From Poa pratensis (lineage: Eukaryota > Streptophyta > Magnoliopsida > Poales > Poaceae), in the NCBI GenBank assembly GCA_947311845.1, contig CAMZMU010000040.1, positions 58,181,537-58,245,536 on the forward strand: 64,000 nucleotides of DNA, written 5' to 3'. Shown piece after piece: positions 1-11,659 of this stretch. The notes under the pieces are model-generated. The model saw only the letters and a list, made by a program, of their open reading frames with translations. It was not told the origin of the DNA and did not search any database. The position numbers and the translations under genes are program-made. Each line of letters opens with the position of its first letter. Position 1 is the stretch's first letter.

Positions 1-1712
1 CCGAAGAGCAAGCTTTGATACCTGCAAAAGTAAACGGGATTAGGTTGAGACTCCAAGTGCAGAGTGTATAGTAAGTGGAAGACAGTTTTCCCCACGAGGG
101 GTGACTCGAGGGTTTAATATCGAACTCTCGGGGAATCTGAAGTGGTAGATTTATCTTCTTATCCTTCTTTTGGTTACCTACAAAACAAGGTTAGATGTTT
201 TGGTCCTCAACCTCACCTGTGGTTGTCAAGCACAAGGTGTAAGAATGATATCAGGATAGTTATGCAATGCAAACAAGAAATAAATATGCAATGATGGTGG
301 ATGCAATGATAAATGATATTTTTGGGTTTTTGAATGATGTATGCAAGATGAAAAGTATTTTTGTATTTTCGGATTTAATGATGGCTGAAAATAGAAAAGT
401 GGTATATGGTGTTGGAAAGGTGTTTCTTATGATTAAAAATGGACTGGGGTTCATGGTTTCACAAATGCACTCTCTCTTTATAAAGTGGTAGACAATGGAA
501 CACACACAGTTAACATATGAGATTGCAACACAGGGTTTGATAACAAGTTACTTAGATATATGGGCATCACGTCCTAACATAGAGATCTTTTGGTTATTAA
601 CCTCTCTTATACTCCACCAAGATGCGAACTAAATCATAACACCTCAGTAATTAAGATAACTCAGAGTATAGCATTAAGTATCATGACATGAAGTGAAAAT
701 AAGAACATGCTAGATCTAGTCATGGAGTAGTGGCAATGGTCACGCCCACATCCCCGGTAGCATGGTATTTTAGTTTATCCCTAGTGAGGTAACAAAGTAA
801 GGTAAAGATACCAAAGTGGATCGCAGAACTTTCTCTCACGTTCACTGCACTAGCCACCCCCCGTTACTCCAACTAATGCACACGTTCCCCCACACACGCT
901 CTCATAAACATGCTTGATCAAAACAAGTAGACAAGAACGGGGTACATAATATGCATCTATACTCATAACTGAAACAAACATTGCAATCTCAAACATATAT
1001 TAACTCATAAAGATCCACCACAAAGGTATTACAACGGTGACCGTAATCATGTTCAGCAGCTCATACGGTGCTAATTAGTGAAGCTCAAGAGAGGAGAGAT
1101 ACATAAGTTACTTCCACAAACCCATAGTCCAGAGGTGGACTACTCCCTCTTCATCATGGAGACGGTGGAGAAGTCGATGGAGAAGATGGAGACCACGCCG
1201 GCAGCGCCCCGCCGGAGTTTTCCCCCTCCAATCTGCAGCTCCTGATCTCCGTTTCGGTGTTTCTGTGTTTGTGCGGCGCTCCTTCCAGAGAACGTCGGGG
1301 GACCTTTTTTATAGGCGTTTTTAGGTCAAGACGATGTCGGTGGAGCGAAGATCGACGGCAACGGAGCCACGAGGCCAAACGGTGGGCCCACGCGGCCACA
1401 GTACCTGGCCGCGTGGGCCCCCGTTTGGCCTCGGCCTCCGTTTGTTCGCTTCCTTCGCCCACAGGTCTTCTTCCTTCCAAATATTGACGCCCGTAAATTT
1501 CCAGGTGATTTCGTTGACGTTTGGGTCCCTGAAACATTAAAATAAGAAAACGGGGTTTTCTGCCTGTGCAGGGTTAATTCCATAAAAATAGGAAATAAAT
1601 GAATATTCCCAAAATCATTATAAAACATTGATATAACCCTTATATGATGCAAATATGATTGGAATATAAGCAATTAAAGTGCAAAGTTCATGTATGCATT
1701 TTACATGCATCA
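1..1712 (-). repeat. Gypsy LTR, 3' copy in element orientation
   Basis: Aligns over its length to 5698-7417. By eye I count 3 substitutions and 10 indels (9 of one base, one of three). It ends at an inward CA dinucleotide at 1711-1712. A GC-rich inverted repeat (arms 1371-1398 and 1406-1432) holds six of the ten indels. The polypurine tract, read on the - strand, is next to it at about 1713-1725. Confidence 0.93.
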
Positions 1713-4079
1713 ACATCCCCAAGCTTAATCCATGCTCGTCCTCGAGTATGAAGATGATAAAACTAACATGGACTTTGCAATTTAATACTTAACAATGATA
1801 TCAAAGATGATTACTATTGCTACATATAGTCAAATGATTCATTCTTCAAAGGAGTAGCAATATGCAAATAGTTTATGAAGTGATATCAAGTATTCAAGAC
1901 AAGGATGTTCATTGATAGTTCACAAAGTGTAACATGGTAGCAAGTAATATGGAACACATGTATGCATAATGATAAGTAGAACATCCTACAATGGTCATAG
2001 AGTGTAGATGAAAATCTGAATATGATAGGTGTACACTTTGGAAAGATGTATATGTGAGTAGAGGTAAAGCATGCATAAGTTTCATCCAACTTCCAAACTC
2101 TTCTACTTAAGTTAATGATTGCAATAAGGTATTCATTGGTGTCAAGCTCTCATTGCCCCTATCATAGCATCTTGAATGATTAAGGTTAAAGTGAAAGCAA
2201 ATATGAGTAGTGTGCTTGATAAAGAATGGGTTGAATGTCTCATGCCCCTTGAATACAAGTACTTACACCATGTGTTACTCAACTTGGGAAACAAAGCAAG
2301 TTCAATTAAATATCATTGTAAGCATAATAGTATCATCAAGAGCGTCAACTGGGGTACCTCTTGTCCCAAGATATGGAACAAGCCCATATCAAAATGACAA
2401 GACAAACAAACAAAATGAACAATCTCAACACCCTTTTTATTTACCATTTGGAATAGTTTTTTATTGCAAGGTGTATCACAGAAGGTTCACCATAGTATGT
2501 AAGTAAATTTCCACCATGAATGATGCATGGCTTAGATTAGCGGCCCAGGCGTCTCTCTAACCATTTACACAAACTCATTTAAACTCACTTATTTCCACAT
2601 TTATTTCAACATGATAAGCATCCATAGACAAAAGCACATGATATCAACTAAATGAGATGAAGAGCGTGTTGAAAGCTTGCCATGTGACAGCACATATGGG
2701 CTAACTTCCAACCCAAAACATTCATCAAGCCACAAACATCATAATCTTAATCACAATGGGTCAAGTTTTATTATGCAAATAAAAGAACATTGTGCATCAA
2801 GTTCGTGAGAGCTATATAACCAATTTTTTCCATTGCAATCAATAACATAAACATTTTCATTCAGAGGTAAGATAACACAAACAACATGTTAAACATACTC
2901 GGAATAGCATAAAGCCAATAGGTAGATATGGTGGACTCACTGGAATAACTTTGGTTGAAGGTGTTGGAAACAAGTTTTTGCTTGTTGGAGTTTTTGGGCT
3001 AGCAAAAGGGAGAAAGTTGACCATCTAGATGCATGCATGAGTGTCCATAGAACTAACTAATCCATGTTAAACCAAGTAAATAACAATCAGCACCAAAACA
3101 TGAATAAGTGATAGCTCTACAAAAAGAATTTGCAAACTATTACTCATAAACAAGCTCATGAATCATGCAACTATATGTATCATTAAAAATCAAGTCAAAC
3201 ATCCCTTTTCCCAATCTTATAAAAGCATCCAACATATTTCAACCCATATTTCCAGTAGCTCTCTATATATAATTGATAGTGTGGTGGTCTCTCAAGACTC
3301 AAACAAAAACAAAAACGACGCTCCAAGTTTATGCGATAAAGTGTTTCGATCGAAAAACAGAAGTTGGACGTGTGCAAACCGAGAGTGTGTAGGTCCAGCG
3401 GGGTTGTCTTCACATCCCCAAGCTTATGGTCTTCACCATCCTTGGATAGCTCTTGGTGCATCTCCTCCAATCCCTGTGAAAAAACTTCAAAACACCGTTT
3501 CTCCCATCTCTTTTCTGTGGGGTGCATTAATAGTGATAAACAAATAGGTTCCTTGCTGCATATAATCCTTGAACAAAAATTCATATGACATGTCCAGAAA
3601 GTGTATAATGTTGTATGCCTACTCATAAACTCAATTGGATCAAAAAGATTCAACTTAAAAGCTCAAAGCATGCATCAAACAAAATGGGACAGAATCTGTC
3701 CAGAAAAACAGCAGCAGCAAAACGTATTTTTCTACCCTACCAAACTTTCTCGAAAAATTCCGAAAAAATTCATGCATACAGAGGATGAAAAGTTGCAACT
3801 ACAGTTCAAATATGAGCTCATTCGGAGTTACAGAATAAGAATTAAAAATCATACCGTGCACTGATTCGTGCAGGAATAAAATCTCCGAACGCTATAAGCA
3901 ACTTTTTCAAACCAAAAAGGGTAAAACTTGGCACTTTATTAAAAACTCCAGAACCTAACTAGACACAAATCTCTTGTTACAGCAAGAGGACACAAAAAAA
4001 TCACACATAAAAATAACCGGGTTGCCTCCCGCAAAGCGCTTTCTTTATAGCCATATAGCTAGGCTTCTTACTTGTTGTT
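1713..4079. other. Non-coding internal region of the Gypsy element
   Basis: About 2.4 kb between the gag/protease frame and the 3' LTR. I see no open frame of useful length and no reverse transcriptase or integrase motif on either strand. The position fits a deletion or replacement of the pol region in a non-autonomous family. Confidence 0.7.
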
Positions 4080-5081
4080 TTATTGTGGACGAAGCTCATG
4101 AGGGAGCTTGAACTTTGGTGGTTCCCTCTTCCTTGGAAAGTGTTCCATGCACTTCTTGTGTGGAAACTGAAACTTTACATTCCCTTCCTTTGAATCAATG
4201 ATAGCACCTGTGGTACGAAGAAAAGGTCTTCCAAGAATAATAGGACTAGAGGTTTTATTCCCCATGTCCATGATTAGAAAATCCACAGGCACAAAAGTCA
4301 TATGTAACTCTACCATAACATCACTTACTTTTCCCAAAGCATGTTTAATAGAGTCATCAGCAAGTGCTAGTTCAATAGAGCATTTTTCAAGATTTTTCAA
4401 TTCAAGCACTTCATATAGTTCTTTAGATAAAACAGAGACACTAGATCCTAGATCAAGTATGGCATGGTGTGTCTCTTTTCCAATAGTTACTAGTACCTTA
4501 GGTATCCACATATCCCCAAGCTTAGGTGGTATCATAGCCTCTTGGTTGTACCTAGCAATCTTTTCTTTCAAGACATGATTAGCAATATAAGAACCAAAAC
4601 CTGCTTGGTTAGTGTTGATGGAAGGATCACTTGCAAATTTTTGTAAGATAGATATTAATTCATGCAAGCTACAATTTTCTAAGTCAAGCAAAGGATCCTT
4701 GACTTCATTAAGCATTTTAACTTCCTCAACTTTCTTTTCCCTATTGTATAGGTTGAATATTTCATAACGGTCATCAAAGACATCTTCAGGTACTTGGGCT
4801 TTTTCTAAACTTTCTTTAATTTTCACTTCCAAAAGCAAGCCATCAAGTAGAATGTAAGCATCAGCAATAGTAACATTTATGAAAGAACCCTTACATTCCT
4901 TATCCAAAAAGAGTTTAGAGGTTTCAGACAATCCTCTATAAAATATATGCATGAGCATCCAATCTCTCATGCCATGTTCCATTCCATAAGCTATACCTCT
5001 AAACCTTTCCCATGCTTTTACCATAGGTTCATCCTCTTTTTGTTTAAAGGTGATAACTATTTGTCTAATATTGTAAACCAT
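4080..5081 (-). pseudogene. Gag C-terminal part plus retropepsin domain of the Gypsy element
   Basis: A 333-codon frame. The N-terminal half resembles the retrotransposon gag capsid region of plant Gypsy elements. The C-terminal half is an aspartic protease domain: an AILDLGSSVSVL catalytic segment (DLG in place of the common DTG) near residue 205-215 and a downstream ILGRPFLRTTGA flap-like motif near 280-292. The protease would cut the Gag precursor inside virus-like particles. The upstream gag frame (5117-5464) is separated from it by about 35 bases and a frame change, so the polyprotein is not continuous here. No reverse transcriptase follows. Confidence 0.8.
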
Positions 5082-5116
5082 TTCTGAAAAACAAAACCTT
5101 TCAATGAATGAAGCTT

Positions 5117-5464
5117 TTAGGTTAAACCAATTGCTAAAATTTTAGGTGGCCATTTTAATATCCAATCTAAAGCTTTTCCAGCTAAGGAATAAGGAAAAAG
5201 CTTTACTTTGATCACATTAGCATTGGCATGAGTCAAGTTTAACACTTTGCATCTTTCATTAAATTTGTTAAGATGGAGTAGAGCATTTTCTTTCGGTTTC
5301 CCAGAAAAACGGTGTTCATAAATCATTTTAGTGACATTAGGATCTACCTCAAATTCTCCAACTGGAATATTCATATCTTGAGGAAAGTTCCTAACACTAA
5401 ATGGCCAAAAGGTTCTTTTTTCCATTATAGCAAGTTTTTTTGGTATTTTTAATTTTTTATGCAA
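5117..5464 (-). pseudogene. Gag N-terminal part of the Gypsy element
   Basis: A 115-codon frame with the conserved plant Gypsy gag context: a PVGEFEVDPNVTKMI-like segment, then a region around LHLNKFNERCKVLNL and SLAGKALDWI. Gag forms the particle shell that packages element RNA. The frame ends just before the longer gag/protease frame and is probably its N-terminal part, separated by a frame break. It starts close to the primer-binding site, as expected for a 5' gag. Confidence 0.72.
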
Positions 5465-5660
5465 AACTGAAATAAATATGATATGATATGCAATGACACT
5501 AACAAAACAAATAAATTGCTTTGTAAGTAAAGATGGATAAGATGGTGCTCACGTAGGTGCAACCTCCCCAAGCTTAGGTGTTAGCACAAGTTGGTGACGT
5601 TGACTTTGTTGTGAGATGAATGCGATGATGCACACCCTTGGATAAATCTCTCAGCTACGA

Positions 5661-5680
5661 TTCCCCGGCAACGGCGCCAG
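5661..5680 (-). promoter_or_regulatory. Primer-binding site of the Gypsy element
   Basis: Read on the - strand this is CTGGCGCCGTTGCCGGGGAA, the tRNA-complementary site found in many grass Gypsy elements. It starts 9 bases inside the 5' LTR, which ends at 5690. It primes minus-strand DNA synthesis and fixes the element's orientation. Confidence 0.88.
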
Positions 5681-5689
5681 AAAACGTCT

Positions 5690-7417
5690 TGATGGTCCCG
5701 AAGAGCAAGGCTTTGATACCTGCAAAAGTAAACGGGATTAGGTTGAGACTCCAAGTGCAGAGTGTATAGTAAGTGGAAGACAGTTTTCCCCACGAGGGGT
5801 GACTCGAGGGTTTAATATCGAACTCTCGGGGAATCTGAAGTGGTAGATTTATCTTCTTATCCTTCTTTTGGTTACCTACAAAACAAGGTTAGATGTTTTG
5901 GTCCTCAACCTCACCTGTGGTTGTCAAGCACAAGGTGTAAGAATGATATCAGGATAGTTATGCAATGCAAACAAGAAATAAATATGCAATGATGGTGGAT
6001 GCAATGATAAATGATATTTTTGGGTTTTTGAATGATGTATGCAAGATGAAAAGTATTTTTGTATTTTCGGATTTAATGATGGCTGAAAATAGAAAAGTGG
6101 TATATGGTGTTGGAAAGGTGTTTCTTATGATTAAAAATGGACTGGGGTTCATGGTTTCACAAATGCACTCTCTCTTTATAAAGTGGTAGACAATGGAACA
6201 CACAAGTTAACATATGAGATTGCAACACAGGGTTTGATAACAAGTTACTTAATATATGGGCATCACGTCCTAACATAGAGATCTTTTGGTTATTAACCTC
6301 TCTTATACTCCACCAAGATGCGAACTAAATCATAACACCTCAGTAATTAAGATAACTCAGAGTATAGCATTAAGTATCATGACATGAAGTGAAAATAAGA
6401 ACATGCTAGATCTAGTCATGGAGTAGTGGCAATGGTCACGCCCACATCCCCGGTAGCATGGTATTTTAGTTTATCCCTAGTGAGGCAACAAAGTAAGGTA
6501 AAGATACCAAAGTGGATCGCAGAACTTTCTCTCACGTTCACTGCACTAGCCACCCCCCGTTACTCCAACTAATGCACACGTTCCCCCACACACGCTCTCA
6601 TAAACATGCTTGATCAAAACAAGTAGACAAGAACGGGGTACATAATATGCATCTATACTCATAACTGAAACAAACATTGCAATCTCAAACATATATTAAC
6701 TCATAAAGATCCACCACAAAGGTATTACAACGGTGACCGTAATCATGTTCAGCAGCTCATACGGTGCTAATTAGTGAAGCTCAAGAGAGGAGAGATACAT
6801 AAGTTACTTCCACAAACCCATAGTCCAGAGGTGGACTACTCCCTCTTCATCATGGAGACGGTGGAGAAGTCGATGGAGAAGATGGAGACCACGCCGGCAG
6901 CGCCCCGCCGGAGTTTTCCCCCTCCAATCTGCAGCTCCTGATCTCCGTTTCGGTGTTTCTGTGTTTGTGCGGCGCTCCTTCCAGAGAACGTCGGGGGACC
7001 TTTTTTATAGGCGTTTTTAGGTCAAGACTATGTCGGTGGAGCGAAGATCGACGGCAACGGAGCCACGAGGGCCAAACGAGTGGGCCCCACGCGGCCACAG
7101 TACCTGGCCGCGTGGGCCACCCCCGTTTGGTCCTCGGACCTCCGTTTGTTCGCTTCCTTCGCCCACAGGTCTTCTTCCTTCCAAATATTGACGCCCGTAA
7201 ATTTCCAGGTGATTTCGTTGACGTTTGGGTCCCTGAAACATTAAAATAAGAAAACGGGGTTTTCTGCCTGTGCAGGGTTAATTCCATAAAAATAGGAAAT
7301 AAATGAATATTCCCAAAAATCATTATAAAACATTGATATAACCCTTGTATGATGCAAATATGATTGGAATATAAGCAATTAAAGTGCAAAGTTCATGTAT
7401 GCATTTTACATGCATCA
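5690..7417 (-). repeat. Gypsy LTR, 5' copy
   Basis: Complete LTR of 1728 bp bounded by TG at 5690 and CA at 7416-7417. It carries the element promoter, which would act leftward. It resembles the diverged solo LTR at 33131-34598 in the half nearest 7417. Its GC-rich inverted repeat near 7066-7140 is less perfectly paired than the one in the other LTR. Confidence 0.93.
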
Positions 7418-9156
7418 ACGGCATAGGAGATGTCCGGACGTGTGAACGTCAAGTACTGAAGAGCACCAGCGAGACTCCGATATGCGGAGGAGTCGGCAAC
7501 CGGAGGACCAGCAGTGGAGGCGAGCTTTGGAGACGTGTCCACTGGTGTCGAAGCAGGCTGGCAGGCGCTCATGCCCGCACGCTCGAGAATCTCGAGAGTG
7601 TACTGGGTCTGGGAGAGAAACATCCCCTGGGAGTCACGTCGAACGGCAAGGCCGAGGAAGTGATGAAGATCGCCCAAGTCGGTCATGGCGAACTCAGAGC
7701 CGAGGGCGGTGATGACGCGCTCAAGTAGAGTCGAGGAGGACGCGGTGAGGATGATGTCATCGACGTAGAGGAGCAGGTATGCCGTGCCGAAAGTTCCATG
7801 CATGATGAACAGCGACGTGTCGGACTTCGAGCAGGTGAAGCCGAGGGTGGTGATGAAGGTCGCGAACCGATGATACCACGCTCGAGGGGCTTGCTTCAAG
7901 CCGTAGAGAGCACGGTTGAGGCGACACACATGGTCGGGGCGAGCCGTGTCGACGAAGCCGGTGGGTTGGTGGCAGAAAACCACCTCGTCCAGACGCCCGT
8001 GAAGAAAGGCGTTCTTGACGTCGAGCTGGCGGATCCTCCAATTGGAGGAGAGGGCGACGGAGAGGATGGTCCGAATGGTGGCCGGTTTCACCACAGGGCT
8101 GAAGGTCTCGTCGAAGTCGATGCCGTGTTCCTGTGAAAAACCACGAAGTACCCAGCGCGCCTTGTCGCGGTCGAGGCTGCCGTCAGGTTTGAACTTGTGG
8201 CGAAAAACCCACTTGCCGGTGACGATGTTGGCGTTGGTGGGAGGACGCACGAGATCCCATGTGTCATTCGCGAGAAGAGCGCCGTACTCGTCAGTCATGG
8301 CCGCGAGCCAGTTCGGGTCTTTGAGAGCACCACGAACCGATTTGGGAAGCGGCGAAGGAGCAGCGGCGGGGACGGCATCGGCTGCAGCGTGAAGGTTGAG
8401 GCGTTCACGCGGCCCGATGATCTTGCCTGCCTGTCGACGAGTGACCATGCGATGATGCACGGGCTCGGCAGGAACCGGCGAGGCAGGCGGACTCCGCGCA
8501 GGGGACGAAGCGCCAGAAGAACTCGGCGATGCAGGCGCGGAGACAGGCGAGCTGGAGGCGGCCGAAGATGGGCCGCTGTCGGGCGAGCTGGAGGCAGGCG
8601 AAGATGGGCCGCTGTCGGGCGAGGCCGGGGCCGTGTGGGCTGGTGTAGAGACCGGCGAGTGGGCCGGCGAGCCCACGGAGGGAGCCGAAGAGGCCGGTTT
8701 GGGCGGCGTCCAAGGGGCCTGCACCGAGGCGCGCGAGGGCGAGGTAGACACCGCTGCGGGTGGCACATAGCGCGGCCCAGCAGTCCGTCGAGGCCTGGAT
8801 GGCCGATGCGGTCCAGCATGCATGGGATGCACAGGGACCGAGGCGGGGACGTCGATCACGTCGTCGTCCGGAGGTGAGGACGCGGACGGCTGCAAGTTAG
8901 TGACAGAAAAATGTGGTGCAAAGGGAAATCGAGCTTCGTCAAAAATCACATGGCGCGAAATAATGATACGACGAGTCTCAATATACATGCAGCGGTAACC
9001 TCGATGATGGGTAGGGTAACCAAGAAAGACACACGCGGTGGAGCGAGGCGACAGTTTGTGAGACATAGTGGCGGAGAGGTTGGGGTAGCAGAGGCAACCA
9101 AAGGTGCGTAAGAGAGAGTAATCGGGGAGGTGGAAAAAAGAGCGAAGTAGGGACAT
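7418..9156 (-). pseudogene. Copia reverse transcriptase (3' part of pol, truncated)
   Basis: The frame covers the end of the integrase region, a Pro/Ser/Ala-rich linker and the Copia reverse transcriptase. The last shows a TGKWVFRHKFKPDGS-type entry motif, the LDVKNAFLHG block, ALYGLKQAPRAWY and the catalytic LLLYVDDIILT motif. It overlaps the upstream gag-integrase frame over 8946-9156 in another phase, so a frame break lies in that interval. The frame ends at the Gypsy LTR junction, so RNase H is missing. It would have copied element RNA into DNA in particles and is now non-functional. Confidence 0.9.
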
Positions 9157-11213
9157 GGGGCAGCAAGGGGTTTGGTGGGTAGTCTATTGAGGAGGTAGGT
9201 AGCGATGTTAAGCGCTTCGACCCAGAAGGTGGGAGGCATGCTTGCTTGGAACATAAGGGTCCGTTTGATGTCGTTAACGGTACGAATGACGCGCTTGGCT
9301 TTACCGTTTTGGGGAGAGGTGTACGGACACGAGAAGCGTAGCAGGAACCCATGTTTGGCAGAGAGATCCAGGAGGGCGTGGTTGTCGAACTCACGCCCAT
9401 TGTCACACTGGATGGCCTGAAGAGGTAGAGAGAATTGGGTAGCAACATAATTGCGAAAGTTAGATAAAAGGGAGAAAGCTTCAGATTTTTTGCGTAGGGG
9501 GTACGTCCATAGGTAATGAGTGAAATCATCTAAAATCACAAGAAAATATTTATAACCAGAAACACTTGCAACAGGAGATGTCCACAAATCACAGTGTATT
9601 AATTCAAAAGGACGACGAGTACTAGTTGTAGAATGAGAAAAAGGCAAGCGAACATGACGGCCAAGTTGACAAGCATGGCATAAACTAGGATCCTTGAGCA
9701 CTTTATTAATGGGAAGTGATGAAGCAAGGCGCCGGAATGCGTCGGGTCCAGGATGACCGAGGCGGCGGTGCCAAAGAGTGGAGTCGGCGGCGACGGCGAG
9801 GTTGGCGTGCGGCAAGGACGAGGTCGGGTAGAGGTCACCCGAGCTACTGCACCGGAGGATCACGGCTCCTGTCCTGAGATCCTTCACAGAAAAACCCCAA
9901 GGGTCAAACTCAACCGAGCATGAATTATCACGAGTAAACTGACGGACAGAAATTAAATTTTTAACTATGCGAGGAGTGACAAGAACATCACGAAGAGTGA
10001 GATGATGGGAAGGAGACGAAGAAGGGAGAGAAGCATGGCCGGAGTGAGAGACAGGAAGGGAAGAGCCATCACCGACCATTATAGAATTATGTGGAGGGTT
10101 GGAGGAGATAGAGGTGAGGTTACCGGCAGAAGAGGACATGTGGGCGGTGGCTCCAGTGTCCATGATCCACTCCTGAGGGGCTTGCAGAGTCATGGTGTTG
10201 AAGTAGCTCGCGAGGGCAGACGGGTCCCATGTCGGTGTCGAGGGAGAGCCGTAGGAGGGGTAGCCACCGTAGTTGTACGTCGCCGCTGGTGGAGGCATGG
10301 GCGACGGACCCGACAGGGCCATGTAGCCGTGGGCAGGGCGAGGCGGCGGGCCACCAGGTCGAGGGCCGAGGAGGCTGTGGCCGTGGGCGTGGCCACCATG
10401 TCCCGCCATGGGGTACATGTGGATAGCGCCGGTCCACGGATTCTGCGGGCTGGGGAAGACAGGGGCGCCGCTGCCCCCGTAGGTCTTCTTCTTGCCCTTG
10501 TACCGGCCAGAGCCGGAGGTGTTGGAGGAGCCGGGGGTGCCGTAGCCGGGATGCCCGTCATGAGGTTGGTGCGGCGTCGGAGGAGGAGCACCGCGGGGGC
10601 CCCCTGCGGATGGTGCCGTGTAGAAGACGGCGGGTGACGTCGAGCGGGTGGCGGACGGCTTGAGTTCCTGGAGAAGAAGCATATTACGGAACTCAAGAAA
10701 GGTGGGGAAGGGCCGGAGGAGAGGGGCGAGGTTCCCGATCTCCTTGTAGTCGTCGTGGAGGCCCTTGATGGTGTTCCACACCAGCGCGTCGTCGGTGACC
10801 GGGGCGTTCACGTCGGCGAGGGCGTCGGCGACCGTCTTCTGCTCCAGACAGTAGGCGGTGACGCTCTTGTTGCCTTGCTCGATGTTGCGGAACTTCTGGC
10901 CGAGGTAACCTGCGCGAGCCTGCTGGTTGTCGCGGAAGAGGGCGGTGATGCCGCCGAGGATGGCGAAGGCGGTGTGGCCAGATGCCATCACCATGTCGGC
11001 GATGTCGGGGGTGATGGAGCCGTACATCCAGCGGAGGACCATGGCGTCCATCCGCAGCCACTCGGCGTCGGCGGGGGGGATGGCCGTGGTGAGGTGGTCG
11101 GCGAGGGCGAATTGGTTGACGGCGATGGAGAGGAAGTTGCGCCACTTTGTGAAGTTGGAGGTCTTGAGGTCGAGGGTGACAGGGAGGAGACTCTTGATCT
11201 TTTGGATGGCCAT
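8946..11213 (-). pseudogene. Copia gag, protease and integrase
   Basis: A 755-codon frame from an ATG at 11213. Residues 1-200 are a UBN2-type Copia gag. A Gly/Pro/His-rich stretch follows. WIMDTGATAHMSS near residue 350 is the aspartic protease active site. LWHRRLGHPG begins the GAG-pre-integrase zinc domain. The integrase core shows HCDLW and QCDNGREF with the two catalytic Asp residues. At the third catalytic position, where Copia integrases have NGxAER, this copy reads NGKAKR, so the Glu is replaced by Lys. The element was therefore probably unable to integrate even before it was split. Confidence 0.9.
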
Positions 11214-11363
11214 GGCCTGAGACTAGAGGGCGGCGTGGGGGTGGGGAAGGGCGCCGGCGTCGGTCATGGCGGCGGCGGCAGGTGCGGCTGGAGAGGGGGA
11301 GGAGTCGCGGCGCAGAACCCTAGGGCGGCGGCGGTAGTGGAGAGGTGCGGAAGCGTATCGTTT

Positions 11364-11374
11364 GGCTGATACCA
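11364..11374 (-). promoter_or_regulatory. Copia primer-binding site
   Basis: Read on the - strand it is TGGTATCAGCC, which resembles the initiator-methionine tRNA site used by plant Copia elements. It directly abuts the CTATCA end of the 5' LTR. Confidence 0.85.
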
Positions 11375-11562
11375 TGATAGAATTAGAGAGAGAGAATAAT
11401 TGACCACAATTGTGGGTTTCCTGTTATCTCATATTTATAGAAGATTACATGGAAACAACAGATTACAAATCCTAACCATAATGGCCTGATTATAGGCAAG
11501 AGATCAAGCGCTAGTATGGTAGGATAGAACCGAATATCCTAGAGTATTCGGTTTCCCTAACA
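11375..11562 (-). repeat. Copia 5' LTR, only 188 bp
   Basis: On the - strand it runs from TGTTAGGGAAACC to CTATCA. It is very short for a grass Copia LTR. The right flank (ATTAT...) would be one half of the target-site duplication; the other half is outside the window. Confidence 0.82.
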
Positions 11563-11659
11563 ATTATAATTATTGTATTAATTTTCTATTGTTTATGCAT
11601 GTTTTTTTTTTCAATTTAAACTTGCTTACATTTCCTTCTTCTGTTGATTCGTTTTGCAG

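Larger units (their letters stand above)
1..7417 (-). mobile_element. Non-autonomous Gypsy-type LTR retrotransposon (left edge cut by window)
   Basis: Two near-identical long terminal repeats (1-1712 and 5690-7417) flank about 4 kb of internal sequence. The primer-binding site lies beside the right LTR and reads on the - strand, so the element is in - orientation with its 5' LTR on the right. Coding capacity is limited to a gag-like protein and a retropepsin domain. The 2.4 kb where reverse transcriptase and integrase would lie (1713-4079) has no coding potential, so mobility would need enzymes from another element. About 8 bp of the left LTR lie outside the window, judged from the right copy. 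It sits inside the Copia reading frame at 7418, so it is younger than that element. Similarity to large Triticeae families such as Sabrina is suspected only. Confidence 0.9.
7418..11562 (-). mobile_element. Copia-type LTR retrotransposon, interrupted by the Gypsy element
   Basis: A 5' LTR (11375-11562), a primer-binding site and gag-protease-integrase-reverse transcriptase are in order on the - strand. The frame is cut at 7417/7418 within the segment after the YVDD reverse transcriptase motif (at RPDISYAV), exactly where the Gypsy LTR begins. RNase H and the 3' LTR, if still present, lie left of the window. The element sits in what appears to be an intron of the TPR gene, about 97 bp upstream of the 12-nt exon. 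Confidence 0.92.

Noticed and set aside
260..505. Frame present in both Gypsy LTRs (also at 5958-6203)
   Set aside because: Lies within the LTR, has no homology and is duplicated only because the LTR is.
7384..8877. Long + strand open frames opposite the Copia reverse transcriptase (for example 7384-7728 and 8197-8877)
   Set aside because: They are antisense to a clearly recognisable pol gene, have no domain, and arise from its high GC content.
10002..11369. + strand frames opposite the Copia gag region
   Set aside because: Antisense shadows of the gag frame; low-complexity Gly/Arg-rich translations without homology.
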